Shown here piece after piece: positions 43,766-51,647 of a stretch of DNA of 64,000 nucleotides; within the stretch, counting starts at the first letter, position 1; each line of letters starts with the position of its first letter. The stretch is from Algoriphagus aestuariicola. Lineage in GTDB: Bacteria > Bacteroidota > Bacteroidia > Cytophagales > Cyclobacteriaceae. The stretch covers positions 1,415,063 to 1,479,062 of the forward strand of contig NZ_JAFKCW010000001.1 in NCBI RefSeq assembly GCF_017254835.1. The letters run 5' to 3'. The translations under genes were made by a program, and so were the position numbers. The notes under the pieces were generated by a model that was not told the origin of the DNA, did not search any database, and was given only the letters and a program-made list of their open reading frames with translations.

Positions 43766-44329
43766 CTATTTTTCAGTGCTTGGCTCGTAGTAATGCAGGA
43801 CAGCTCCGGATGAGAAGATTTTTGTTTTTAAGAGCTTGAATTCTTTTCGGTCGTCGATTTGGTCAAAGAGTGGCAATCCCTTTCCCACCACCACGGGATG
43901 TATGCAGAGCTGAAGCTCATCGATCAGGTTTAGATTCAGCAGCTGGATGATCAGGCTTCGGCAGCCAACAAGGATGTCTTTTTCCCCATAGGTTTGGGCA
44001 CGTTTTAGTTCTAGGACCGATTCTTTGAGGGATTTGTTTGCCAGGATGGCACTGTGCCAGTCGAGTTTTTTGAGGGTGTTTGAGAAGACCAATTTCGGTA
44101 CCTTGTCCATGGCCAGAGCAAATTCGTCCATGGACTTTTCACCGGAGGGGTTCTCGACGAGCGTCCTCCAAAATTCCATCAGCTCATAGGTCGTTCTTCC
44201 GTAAAGAATAATTCCAGCTTGCCCAAGCAACACTCTGTAGTGCTCATGGATTTCTTTATCAGGGTTAATGGCTGTGTGGTCACAAAACCCGTCGACGGTC
44301 AAGTTGAATGCGGCGATGATGTTGGGCAT
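43766..44329 (-). CDS. Dihydrofolate reductase-fold protein (RibD C-terminal-like)
   Basis: 187 residues. Blocks are MPNIIAAFNLTVDGFCDH, GIILYGRTTYELMEFWRTLV, KLVFSNTLKKLDWHSA, GEKDILVGCRSLIIQLLNLNLIDELQLCIHPVVVGKGLPLFD and FSSGAVLHYYEP. This is the YyaP/RibD_C pattern of small NADPH-binding reductases of unknown substrate, often near stress genes. It is cytoplasmic. It lies on the minus strand, 55 bases downstream of the YdjC-type deacetylase gene stop. Confidence 0.88.
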   Translation of the reverse strand: MPNIIAAFNLTVDGFCDHTAINPDKEIHEHYRVLLGQAGIILYGRTTYELMEFWRTLVENPSGEKSMDEFALAMDKVPKLVFSNTLKKLDWHSAILANKSLKESVLELKRAQTYGEKDILVGCRSLIIQLLNLNLIDELQLCIHPVVVGKGLPLFDQIDDRKEFKLLKTKIFSSGAVLHYYEPSTEK

Positions 44330-44384
44330 GGTTTGTTTATTGTGATTAGAAAAACTTGCGGCTTTTTACTTCGAAACTAAAAGT

Positions 44385-45581
44385 CTAAACTCTCGGAAGC
44401 AAGCCCAAGCATCGATCACTATTCCAATGGCATCTTTTCTGGAGTGAAAGATATTCGGCTACACGCCCATCGAAGTATTTGATCTCTATCCCGGGATAAG
44501 AGCTCCGCAGCCAACGATACTGGCGAACGAAGTCCGATTGGTTTCGCAGTCCCGACTTCATCAAATGGATCACGATTTCCCTGCGCTTGTCCGTACTGAC
44601 CAGAAAATCCCGCATCCATTTGTCCAGTGCCAATTGTTTGTTTGCGATGATGGTATCGTAGCAATTGATGCCAAAGGGAGGTATAGGGCCGTAGTGGTCG
44701 ACAATTGTCCGCTGGGATCCGTCAAAGTCGAATGGCCCCTGACGCTCCTCCCAATCGTTCATTTTTTCAATGGACGGAAGGTCAACGTTCATCAGCGCAA
44801 GCGTGTCGTACCAAAAACGTTTGGAGCCAGGCAGGTAGCGGTGGTTTCGAAGTGGAATCCTGTGCTCGCGGGACCAGGCTTGTACAAATTCAAACAAATG
44901 CCGGTTGAAAGTCAGCACATCGTGGTGGGAGGTCAAGTGATCCGGTTCCCGCTCAAATATCTCCTTAAACAGCTGATACTGTGCAAAGAATTCAGTCTTG
45001 ACTTGGGCTACATAGTCCTCCTTTTCGAAGTTCCGATTGAACTTGCGGAAATCCAAGAACTTGTTGTCACCGTCAACTAGGCTCCCTACAGCTTCGTGGC
45101 TGGAAATTGGACCGCCTGAGGTGATGGTAAAGTGCAGACCGATATGGGTGTTGTCGTAGAGAGACTGCTGGGGGTTGACTTGATGATTTTTTAGTTTTTG
45201 GCAAAAGGCTTTCAGATAACTCGAATCTGGATCATTCGGGCGGTTCACCAAGACAGCAATGGAATTGATCCATCCTTCGCGAAGCGCGATCAAAGCTCCG
45301 ACGTCGATTTCGTCCACGATCCCGATGTCGTCGGCGGTAACCAACAGTTCTTTTTTCACAAAAGGAACCTCTGAAGTGGTGGTAATCGCTTTGCTCCAAA
45401 CAAAGGCTTGGTTGCGTAGGACATACCAAATGTTGCTGTCCAAGTACTGCTCACCGACAATGGCATGGGAAATCTCCACCTCGGTGTTTGGATTGAGTGT
45501 CTTGAAAATTGGGGAATTGACTTCTGGTCGATCCCTCCTCAGATTGACTGGTAGAGTTGTGATTCCTGGGTAGCTGGCCAT
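44385..45581 (-). CDS. YdjC/ChbG-type polysaccharide deacetylase with N-terminal SH3-like domain
   Basis: 398 residues without signal peptide. Residues 1-70 look like a bacterial SH3-type module (RPEVNSPIFKTLNPNTEVEI, NIWYVLRNQAFVWSKAI). From about residue 78 the YdjC fold follows: LLVTADDIGIVDEIDVGALIAL has the Asp pair that starts the metal site, NTHIGLHFTITSGGP the first His, and PDHLTSHHDVLTFNRHLFEFV the His ligands. YdjC enzymes remove acetyl groups from N-acetylated oligosaccharides. The start overlaps the stop of the membrane-protein gene by one base (TAATG), so the two are translationally coupled. Fusion to an SH3-type module and lack of export signal are unusual for a chitooligosaccharide deacetylase. 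Confidence 0.82.
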   Translation of the reverse strand: MASYPGITTLPVNLRRDRPEVNSPIFKTLNPNTEVEISHAIVGEQYLDSNIWYVLRNQAFVWSKAITTTSEVPFVKKELLVTADDIGIVDEIDVGALIALREGWINSIAVLVNRPNDPDSSYLKAFCQKLKNHQVNPQQSLYDNTHIGLHFTITSGGPISSHEAVGSLVDGDNKFLDFRKFNRNFEKEDYVAQVKTEFFAQYQLFKEIFEREPDHLTSHHDVLTFNRHLFEFVQAWSREHRIPLRNHRYLPGSKRFWYDTLALMNVDLPSIEKMNDWEERQGPFDFDGSQRTIVDHYGPIPPFGINCYDTIIANKQLALDKWMRDFLVSTDKRREIVIHLMKSGLRNQSDFVRQYRWLRSSYPGIEIKYFDGRVAEYLSLQKRCHWNSDRCLGLLPRV

Positions 45582-46741
45582 TATCCTACAGCTTTGACGT
45601 TGACAGATTCGGAAGAGGAATCGTCCGTGGAGGATTTTCCTTTCACCGGAATTTTGACCGAGTTGCGTACCTGCATGAGTTTGTTCAGCAGATCAAACCA
45701 AAATGGCGCTCCAAGCGAAATGGCATAGGCGGTGATCAGCCAGCCGAGGAATGTCCAAAATGTATAACCCTTGTCTTTGTTCGCTCCCAAGACATAGTTG
45801 TATTTGGCCATTCTTGCGTTCAGTGTGTCCAAGTAAACCCTTTGTTCTTTGAGCGAAATCGAATCGGGTTTTAAGGGATTTTCTGCCAGATAAGCGCTTG
45901 CGCTTTCGACGAGCATAGTGCGCATCTCGTCGTTGTTGACCAGCTCCGTGGTAAGGCTGATCGAGTCCACATTGAATAGGCCGGCGATTAGAAGACCGAC
46001 TATGAAAGTCAGGAAAGTAAGTTTTCGCTTGTACCAGCCGGCGATTCTATCCATTTGGTCTTCATACCAGTTTTCGATCAGGACTCTGAACTTTTCCTTG
46101 TCATTGACTGCCTGCTCCCAGAGGTTCTTGAGCTGGTATTTGGTCTCGGAACCAATGGACAGACCTTCAATATCCCAGGGATTCTCCTTGTTGGTTCTTT
46201 GAAAAAGTTCCTTTTTCAGGTTGTCGAGTTTTTCTTGTGCTGCATCGATCTCGTTTTGATCAGGCTCATTCGATTGGCTCAGTTCATTGAGTTCGTTTTC
46301 TGCATCACGGACTTTGGATGCCAAAAGGCTGGAGTCGTACTCCGGTATGATCCCGAGGGTGGCGGATATGTTGGCCACGTCGTCGAGATAGGCACCTTTT
46401 CTCAGCAGGTCGATTAATGTACTTCCAAACCTGTTTTTGGCGATGTAGGAAGGTTTTGAATTGATGCCTTTTTGCCCAAGGTATTTGATAGAAGGGTGGG
46501 AGTAAAAGGCTTTTGTCAGCGGATTGGTGGTTTTTACCCAAAATAGGTTGACAACGGTATGGTTAAACCAATCGGACAGCTGGTCATCAGCCAGCAAGCG
46601 GTCTATGCCGGTGATCAGGTTTTTGGAGCGAGAGCTAAAGGCTGAAGTGATCGATTCGATGACCGTCATCGCCAATAGGCTATAGAGAAGATAGATGAAT
46701 ACAAGGCTGATAAAAACATCCAAGACAGCTAAGCCAGTCAT
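45581..46741 (-). CDS. Multi-pass membrane protein with long cytoplasmic or periplasmic loop, unknown function
   Basis: 386 residues. The first helix, FISLVFIYLLYSLLAMTVIESI, is followed by SRSKNLITGIDRLLAD and a soluble region (about 50-215) that contains an acidic coiled coil near 135-175. FRVLIENWYEDQMDRIAGWYKRKLTFLTFIVGLLIAG starts the C-terminal membrane part, which ends with WTFLGWLITAYAISLGAPFWFDLLNKLMQVRNS and a charged tail. The GWYKR and GAPFWFDLLNKL motifs recur, as I recall, in a widespread uncharacterised bacterial family. The ATG at 46741 is preferred to the TTG two codons upstream. It is the first gene of a two-gene operon with the deacetylase. Confidence 0.8.
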   Translation of the reverse strand: MTGLAVLDVFISLVFIYLLYSLLAMTVIESITSAFSSRSKNLITGIDRLLADDQLSDWFNHTVVNLFWVKTTNPLTKAFYSHPSIKYLGQKGINSKPSYIAKNRFGSTLIDLLRKGAYLDDVANISATLGIIPEYDSSLLASKVRDAENELNELSQSNEPDQNEIDAAQEKLDNLKKELFQRTNKENPWDIEGLSIGSETKYQLKNLWEQAVNDKEKFRVLIENWYEDQMDRIAGWYKRKLTFLTFIVGLLIAGLFNVDSISLTTELVNNDEMRTMLVESASAYLAENPLKPDSISLKEQRVYLDTLNARMAKYNYVLGANKDKGYTFWTFLGWLITAYAISLGAPFWFDLLNKLMQVRNSVKIPVKGKSSTDDSSSESVNVKAVG

Positions 46742-46956
46742 AAGCAAGCAGGTTAAAAATGGGGGATGAGTCGGATAAACTCTAGATAAACAAATTAATC
46801 ATTTTTCGGGGCTATTCAAGCTAAGTCGATAGAAGTAGGTTGGTGGGAAAGAGGACGTCTGCAGTGATGCGTTGGGAGATGTGTACAGAGACGCGAAAAT
46901 GAATTTGGGCAAACAAGCCGAAGGTTGATCTTGTCCCCAGTCAGGGGCTTTAAACC

Positions 46957-46988
46957 AAAAATCCCAAAACATTGATTTCGGGATTTTT
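46957..46988 (-). terminator. Terminator downstream of the carbohydrate-binding-like gene
   Basis: AAAAATCCC and GGGATTTTT form a 9-base stem with a 14-base loop and T-rich flank on the minus strand, 25 bases past the stop at 47014. It separates this operon from the membrane-protein/deacetylase operon further along. Confidence 0.8.
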
Positions 46989-47013
46989 GAATACTAATGA
47001 GGTGAGAGTGGCA

Positions 47014-49200
47014 TTACCTCCTTCGGCCTCCTCCCATGCGTGCCGCGCCACCATGATAGGATCCTCCGAGATTTCCAGCTCTATTGGATTGCTGAAATCC
47101 ATGGTTTTGAGTGGCGCTTCGCTGTCGGTTTTGGTAGTCACGATTCATCTGTGCGGGTTGGTTGGTCGTGTTTTGCCAAGAATTGCCTTGGCGTTGACTC
47201 CAGTTTCCGTTGGCGTCGCGATTATAGACATTGCCGTTTCGGTCGGAATAGACGTCCCGAGTACCCGCACCGGCCATTGCACCACGGTTGGCAGGCTGCT
47301 GTCCAGTCGAAGGACGAGCGCTTGGGGTTCGGTTTCTATCGTTCGTAGAGACCCCGGGCTCGTTACTAGGTCGTTGGCCCGCCGTCGGTCTAGTGGAGGC
47401 ATTTCCACGGTCGCCCCTTTGCACATCGCGGGTGGTGACGTCGTTTCGTTTGTTGTAGATGTTGTTGGACCGGTCAATATTGATGTCACCATTGTTGATG
47501 AAAACATTGTTCCCTCCACCGTAATACGGAGGCCTGTAGGCTCCGGGCCCCCAATATCCTCCTCCTCCGTAAAACCCAAAAGTGAAAAACCCATAGCTCA
47601 TGCTGAAGCCCATACTCCAACCCGTCCAAGGGTTATAGTGCATGCTAAACCCAAAGGTCACTGGCCTAGGATAATAGTAGGGGCCATACCAAGGATTATA
47701 ATAGTAGCCCGTGCCATACACGACGGTGGGACCATACACATAGCTGCCCATATAGCCGGGCGTGTAGCCCACGTAAACGACTTCGGGGGTGCTTTCATAG
47801 ATGTAGACGTATTTTACATTGTAGGCCGGAGAGTTCGCGGGGATGTCTTCCACATCTTTGGGTCGTTCGTCGCTTACCTTCCAAGGTCCTGTTGCGTTGT
47901 CGGCTACAAACCAGACCCCGTTGTCCACCGCGTAATATTTTTTGCCTGATCTGAGTACGGTCGTTTTCGTGTTCATCGCCAAGTCAAGCTTAGTGCCTTC
48001 GATGGGTTCGAACTTAGGTTCCCCGTCATAGGTAACCTCCAATTTTGCCTTGGCTCGATCCACTTTTGCCGTTTGGGGGACTTGCGCATCGTGTATCGCG
48101 TCAAGGCTTGCTTTCGTCCCGGGTACGCTGGCGAGCACACCTCCTTTTGGCGATGATTCGGGGATTTTTGCAAATTCCGCAGGAAGATTGTCCGCAGGAA
48201 GGTAAGTCCACGGTCCTTCGAGTTTCGTGGAATTATACCATCTTCCCGAAAGAAGTAGATAGTATTTCTGATCGTCGATGTATCGAAATATGTTGTCCTC
48301 AGAATTGGACATGTACAAGAGGTCGGTGCCATCGATGTTTGCAAAATCCGCCTTGCCATCCGATTGGATAATCTCCGCGGGTGTGATGCTGGATATGACC
48401 TTTTTGGGAGCTTTGGCTTTGGTGTTCGGCTTCTCGGTTTGTTGGTCTTTGATCTGCTTGTCTACTTCACTGATGGATTTTGGGAGTTTTGAGGTAAGTA
48501 CATAGCCTTCTTTTACCTGAGAAGAAATATACCAGCCCTGACCGGCAAAGAGATAGAATTTTTTGTCTTCCGCTTGTAGGATTAGGTAAGGTGTGTTGAT
48601 CACCCGGTCCATCTTCAGGTCTTTGTCTTGCTCCAATTTGGGTTCCCCGTCAAAAAGCAAGAGCAAGGTAGGTTCCTCGGAATAGAAGATTTCCGGCGCA
48701 TCATTGTTCAATCCTTCACTCGCATTGATCTGTTGCTCGCTATCGATGGTAGCATTAATCTCGTCGATGGTTGACGCTATTCCCCAAAGCGGAATTTCGG
48801 TTTCTAGTAAGGTTTTTAGATTGTTGATTTTTTCCCCGTCATCGACACCTGGAAGTTTGACATCGGTAATCTTTACGCTCTCCAAGCTCAGGGCGCGCGT
48901 ATCCCTATCGGTGTTCATCATTGCCTCGTACCAAAATACCCCGAATATCAGTTCGCTATTTGGAGCCTCTTCGACGGAGAATGCAGAACGTCCCAGGATC
49001 TCGTTTCCATTGAGTGTCTCAGGCTGAGGTTGATAGACTGTGATCTTTGCTCCGTTTTTGGCGAATACATCCTTTGGCCAGTTATTTTGTCCAGGACTGA
49101 GCGAAGTGGAGAAGATGAGAACTGCTGCTGTGAGAGCCGCGCCGAGATAGCGCTTGGCGGGAGTAGGGAATGGATGGGTAGAATAGTTTTGGTTGTCCAT
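47014..49200 (-). CDS. Large secreted protein of the carbohydrate-binding family V/XII type
   Basis: 728 residues. N-terminal signal (YLGAALTAAVLIFSTSLSPGQ). The body has repeated beta units with aromatic turns (KKFYLFAGQGWYISS, QKYYLLLSGRWYNSTKLEGPWTYLP, KKYYAVDNGVWFVADNATGPWKVS), which alternate with segments starting DGEPKLE and DGEPKFE. A Tyr/Gly-rich low-complexity stretch follows (about 480-570, including YVYGPTVVYGTGYYYNPW), then an Asn/Arg/Gly/Gln-rich tail (NRNGNVYNRDANGNWSQ) ending in GGGRRR. As I recall, such proteins are named carbohydrate-binding family V/XII by annotation pipelines; direct sugar binding is unproven. It starts 10 bases after the beta-CASP gene stop, so it belongs to the minus-strand LOG/beta-CASP unit. 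Confidence 0.75.
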   Translation of the reverse strand: MDNQNYSTHPFPTPAKRYLGAALTAAVLIFSTSLSPGQNNWPKDVFAKNGAKITVYQPQPETLNGNEILGRSAFSVEEAPNSELIFGVFWYEAMMNTDRDTRALSLESVKITDVKLPGVDDGEKINNLKTLLETEIPLWGIASTIDEINATIDSEQQINASEGLNNDAPEIFYSEEPTLLLLFDGEPKLEQDKDLKMDRVINTPYLILQAEDKKFYLFAGQGWYISSQVKEGYVLTSKLPKSISEVDKQIKDQQTEKPNTKAKAPKKVISSITPAEIIQSDGKADFANIDGTDLLYMSNSEDNIFRYIDDQKYYLLLSGRWYNSTKLEGPWTYLPADNLPAEFAKIPESSPKGGVLASVPGTKASLDAIHDAQVPQTAKVDRAKAKLEVTYDGEPKFEPIEGTKLDLAMNTKTTVLRSGKKYYAVDNGVWFVADNATGPWKVSDERPKDVEDIPANSPAYNVKYVYIYESTPEVVYVGYTPGYMGSYVYGPTVVYGTGYYYNPWYGPYYYPRPVTFGFSMHYNPWTGWSMGFSMSYGFFTFGFYGGGGYWGPGAYRPPYYGGGNNVFINNGDINIDRSNNIYNKRNDVTTRDVQRGDRGNASTRPTAGQRPSNEPGVSTNDRNRTPSARPSTGQQPANRGAMAGAGTRDVYSDRNGNVYNRDANGNWSQRQGNSWQNTTNQPAQMNRDYQNRQRSATQNHGFQQSNRAGNLGGSYHGGAARMGGGRRR

Positions 49201-49210
49201 TTTAGTGGGG

Positions 49211-50605
49211 TTAGATTTCGATTACATCTCCAATTTCCGGGAGTTCAGGGCGAATACCGAATTTTTCCTCAATCAGTTTTGCCAGTGCACTCCTCGCCTT
49301 GTCTTCGCCGTGTACCAGGGCCACACGTGGCTTGGCTTGGGCAAGGAAGGAAAACCACTCGAGTAGCTCGGACTGCCCAGCATGGGCGCTAAACCCATTT
49401 AGGGTGTGTACTTTGGCAACTACAGGAATCTCCTCGCCGAAAATCCGGACGATGGGATGCTTATCCACTAGCTTGCGACCTAAAGAACCCTGGGCCTGAA
49501 AGCCGACGATTACGACATGCGTGTCGGGGTCACGGAGGTTGTGTCGGAGGTGGTGGAGGATTCGGCCTCCGTTGCACATGCCGGCTCCGGCCAAGATCAT
49601 GCACGGACCCTTCAATTCGTTGAGACTTTTTGAATTCTCCGGGGATTGGCTGGATATGAAATATCTTTCATCGACCGGAAATGCACCCTTTTGTTTCAAA
49701 AGCTGAAATTCCTCATCGAGTAGGTCTTGGTGATTTCGGTAAATATCAGTAGCCCGAATGGCCATAGGGCTATCCAAATAGATAGGGAAAGGCTTGATCG
49801 TAGTCGTGTTGTATAGCTCCGCCATGTGGTACATGAGCTGTTGGGCTCTGCCAATGGCAAAAGTGGGGATGAGGATTTTTCCTCCGATTTCACTTACCTC
49901 TCTGACTATTTTGAAAAAATCCTCAACCGTCTCTTCATAGGACTTGTGGTCCCTGTCCCCATAAGTAGATTCCATGAAGACCATATCCGCACTTTGGAAA
50001 TGTTCAAACGGGCGTAGAAGTGGCAGGCTTAGCGGACCCAGGTCGCCCGAAAATGCGATGACTTTCTTCTTTCCTTCCTCTGTCACGGTCACTTCTATAC
50101 TTCCCGAACCTAGCATGTGACCCGCTTCGACCCATCTCGCGGTGATGTCCACTGTAATTGGAACTATCTCCTCAAATTCTATGGGCCTGTTAAGCTCTCT
50201 CATCGCCTCCACATGCTCTGGCTCGTAGAGTGGTTCAAAAAGTGGTTCTCCCGGTTCCCAATATTTTCGGTTATGGCGTTCCGCATCTGCGTCTTGAAGG
50301 CGGGCGGAGTCTTCTAGAATTATTTGGGTGAGTTCCAGCGTAGGGCCTGTGCTGTATATCGGGCCGGAAAATCCATGCTTGATCAACAGGGGAATACGAC
50401 CACTGTGGTCCAAGTGACCGTGGGTCAATAAAACAGCATCTATCTCCCCGGGCCTCGCACCTTGGGGAAGGAGGTTTTTCGCTTCGGAATCTTTTCCTCC
50501 CTGAAACATCCCGCAGTCTACCAAAATGGCTGATTTTTCGGTTTTGACGAGATAGCAAGATCCGGTCACCTCTCCTCCGGCCGCTCCAAACAATTTGATT
50601 TTCAT
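49211..50605 (-). CDS. Beta-CASP metallo-beta-lactamase RNA-processing nuclease family protein
   Basis: 464 residues. The metallo-beta-lactamase core shows IKLFGAAGGEVTGSCYLV, ILVDCGMFQGG and the zinc motif LLTHGHLDHSGRIP, then VEAGHMLGSGSIEV and FSGDLG. The beta-CASP insert follows (SADMVFMESTYGDRDH, KILIPTFAIGRAQQLMYHM, SPMAIRATDIYRN), with CMILAGAGMCNGGRILHHLRHNL and the C-terminal LNGFSAHAGQSELLEWF. This is the CPSF73/YSH1-like (COG1236) branch of RNA-cleaving enzymes. It has no signal peptide, so it is cytoplasmic. It starts 13 bases after the LOG-family gene's stop and is probably co-transcribed with it. Confidence 0.92.
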   Translation of the reverse strand: MKIKLFGAAGGEVTGSCYLVKTEKSAILVDCGMFQGGKDSEAKNLLPQGARPGEIDAVLLTHGHLDHSGRIPLLIKHGFSGPIYSTGPTLELTQIILEDSARLQDADAERHNRKYWEPGEPLFEPLYEPEHVEAMRELNRPIEFEEIVPITVDITARWVEAGHMLGSGSIEVTVTEEGKKKVIAFSGDLGPLSLPLLRPFEHFQSADMVFMESTYGDRDHKSYEETVEDFFKIVREVSEIGGKILIPTFAIGRAQQLMYHMAELYNTTTIKPFPIYLDSPMAIRATDIYRNHQDLLDEEFQLLKQKGAFPVDERYFISSQSPENSKSLNELKGPCMILAGAGMCNGGRILHHLRHNLRDPDTHVVIVGFQAQGSLGRKLVDKHPIVRIFGEEIPVVAKVHTLNGFSAHAGQSELLEWFSFLAQAKPRVALVHGEDKARSALAKLIEEKFGIRPELPEIGDVIEI

Positions 50606-50617
50606 TGAAAGTGGGGT

Positions 50618-51448
50618 CTAGGTTAGTCTGGGTTTCAGAAGGGTTTTCTCACGCTCGAGTATGTGCTTCATGTCTTGGGGGAGGCTTTTGAGAACCAGCT
50701 CCACCGCCTCTTGGGGACTGTCGACAATCTTGGAAAAGCCAATCTCCTCAGGGGTAAAGACACCATTATGGGCCAAATAGCTGATGTAGTTTCGCAGCCC
50801 TTTCCAAAATTCCTTTCCGACGAGTATCAGCGGAAAGGGACCGATTTTTCCGCATTGGATCAGGGTGGCTGCTTCGAATAGCTCATCCAAGGTGCCCAGA
50901 CCACCAGGCAAGACGACAAAGGCGCAACTGTACTTCACCAGCATAGTCTTTCTTACGAAAAAGTAATCGAAGTTAATCGTGTCGTCCACGTAGGGATTGG
51001 GGGCTTGCTCATGTGGGAGAATGATGTTGAGCCCGTAGGATTTCCCTCCTGCTTCGAACGCACCCCGGTTGGCAGCTTCCATCGCGCCAGGCCCGCCTCC
51101 GGTGAGTACCGAGAAGCCTGCTCTGGCAAAAGCATTTCCCGTCTTTCTAGACAACTCGTAAAACGGCTCCCCTGGCTTGAATCTTGCCGAACCGAAGATG
51201 GTCACGGCAGGGCCGATGTGCTGCATTTTTTTGATTGCTTCACGGAATTCGGAATGAACCTTTTCCAGCCGCTCCATTTCCTTTTCGAAGGTTCTGGAGT
51301 GTTGCAAAAAGTCCCGCTCCTCCGGAACTGCCGCTTCAATTTCAGTAGGGAGCTCATAGTTCATCTGTGATTTCTTCCAGTGCTCCTGCCATGATTTTTC
51401 CCAGGCTTCGGGGCTGATTGAGTTTGTTTCTTCAAGCTTGATTTTCAT
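50618..51448 (-). CDS. LOG-family (lysine decarboxylase-like) nucleotide hydrolase
   Basis: 276 residues. The Rossmann-like LOG core begins at AVTIFGSARFKPGEPFYELS and contains SVLTGGGPGAMEAANRGAFEAGG, VVLPGGLGTLDELFEAATLIQ (the PGGxGTxxE signature) and LILVGKEFW. Family members release cytokinin bases from nucleoside 5'-monophosphates, or in bacteria more generally act as nucleotide 5'-monophosphate nucleosidases. The N-terminal 80 residues are a charged helical extension not present in short LOG proteins. The ATG at 51448 is chosen because upstream in-frame codons look non-coding. It is the first gene of the operon with the beta-CASP nuclease. Confidence 0.88.
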   Translation of the reverse strand: MKIKLEETNSISPEAWEKSWQEHWKKSQMNYELPTEIEAAVPEERDFLQHSRTFEKEMERLEKVHSEFREAIKKMQHIGPAVTIFGSARFKPGEPFYELSRKTGNAFARAGFSVLTGGGPGAMEAANRGAFEAGGKSYGLNIILPHEQAPNPYVDDTINFDYFFVRKTMLVKYSCAFVVLPGGLGTLDELFEAATLIQCGKIGPFPLILVGKEFWKGLRNYISYLAHNGVFTPEEIGFSKIVDSPQEAVELVLKSLPQDMKHILEREKTLLKPRLT

Positions 51449-51647
51449 GTCTTTGGAGAGAAAATGCAAAAAGGTCTTCTGCAATCTATTTAATGTGGTG
51501 GGGAGAATCCATGACTTTTATCAGTCGCGATGTGAGGAAAGCCTCGCTGGTGATGCGAACCTCTATTTTTAATTTAGAATAGCCTGGATAATACGTTATT
51601 CTATATTGTAACTTACAGATGTTCAACTTTTAACATTCTTTTTAGCT

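Noticed and set aside
46972-47949. 325-codon frame on the plus strand opposite the carbohydrate-binding-like gene
   Set aside because: It mirrors the low-complexity Asn/Gly/Tyr region of the real minus-strand gene, and its Ile/Val/Ser-rich repeats are an artefact of that composition.
44385-51448. A known antiphage defence island
   Set aside because: No restriction enzyme, helicase, reverse transcriptase, TIR, Cas or toxin-antitoxin genes are visible; the beta-CASP and LOG proteins are common housekeeping types.
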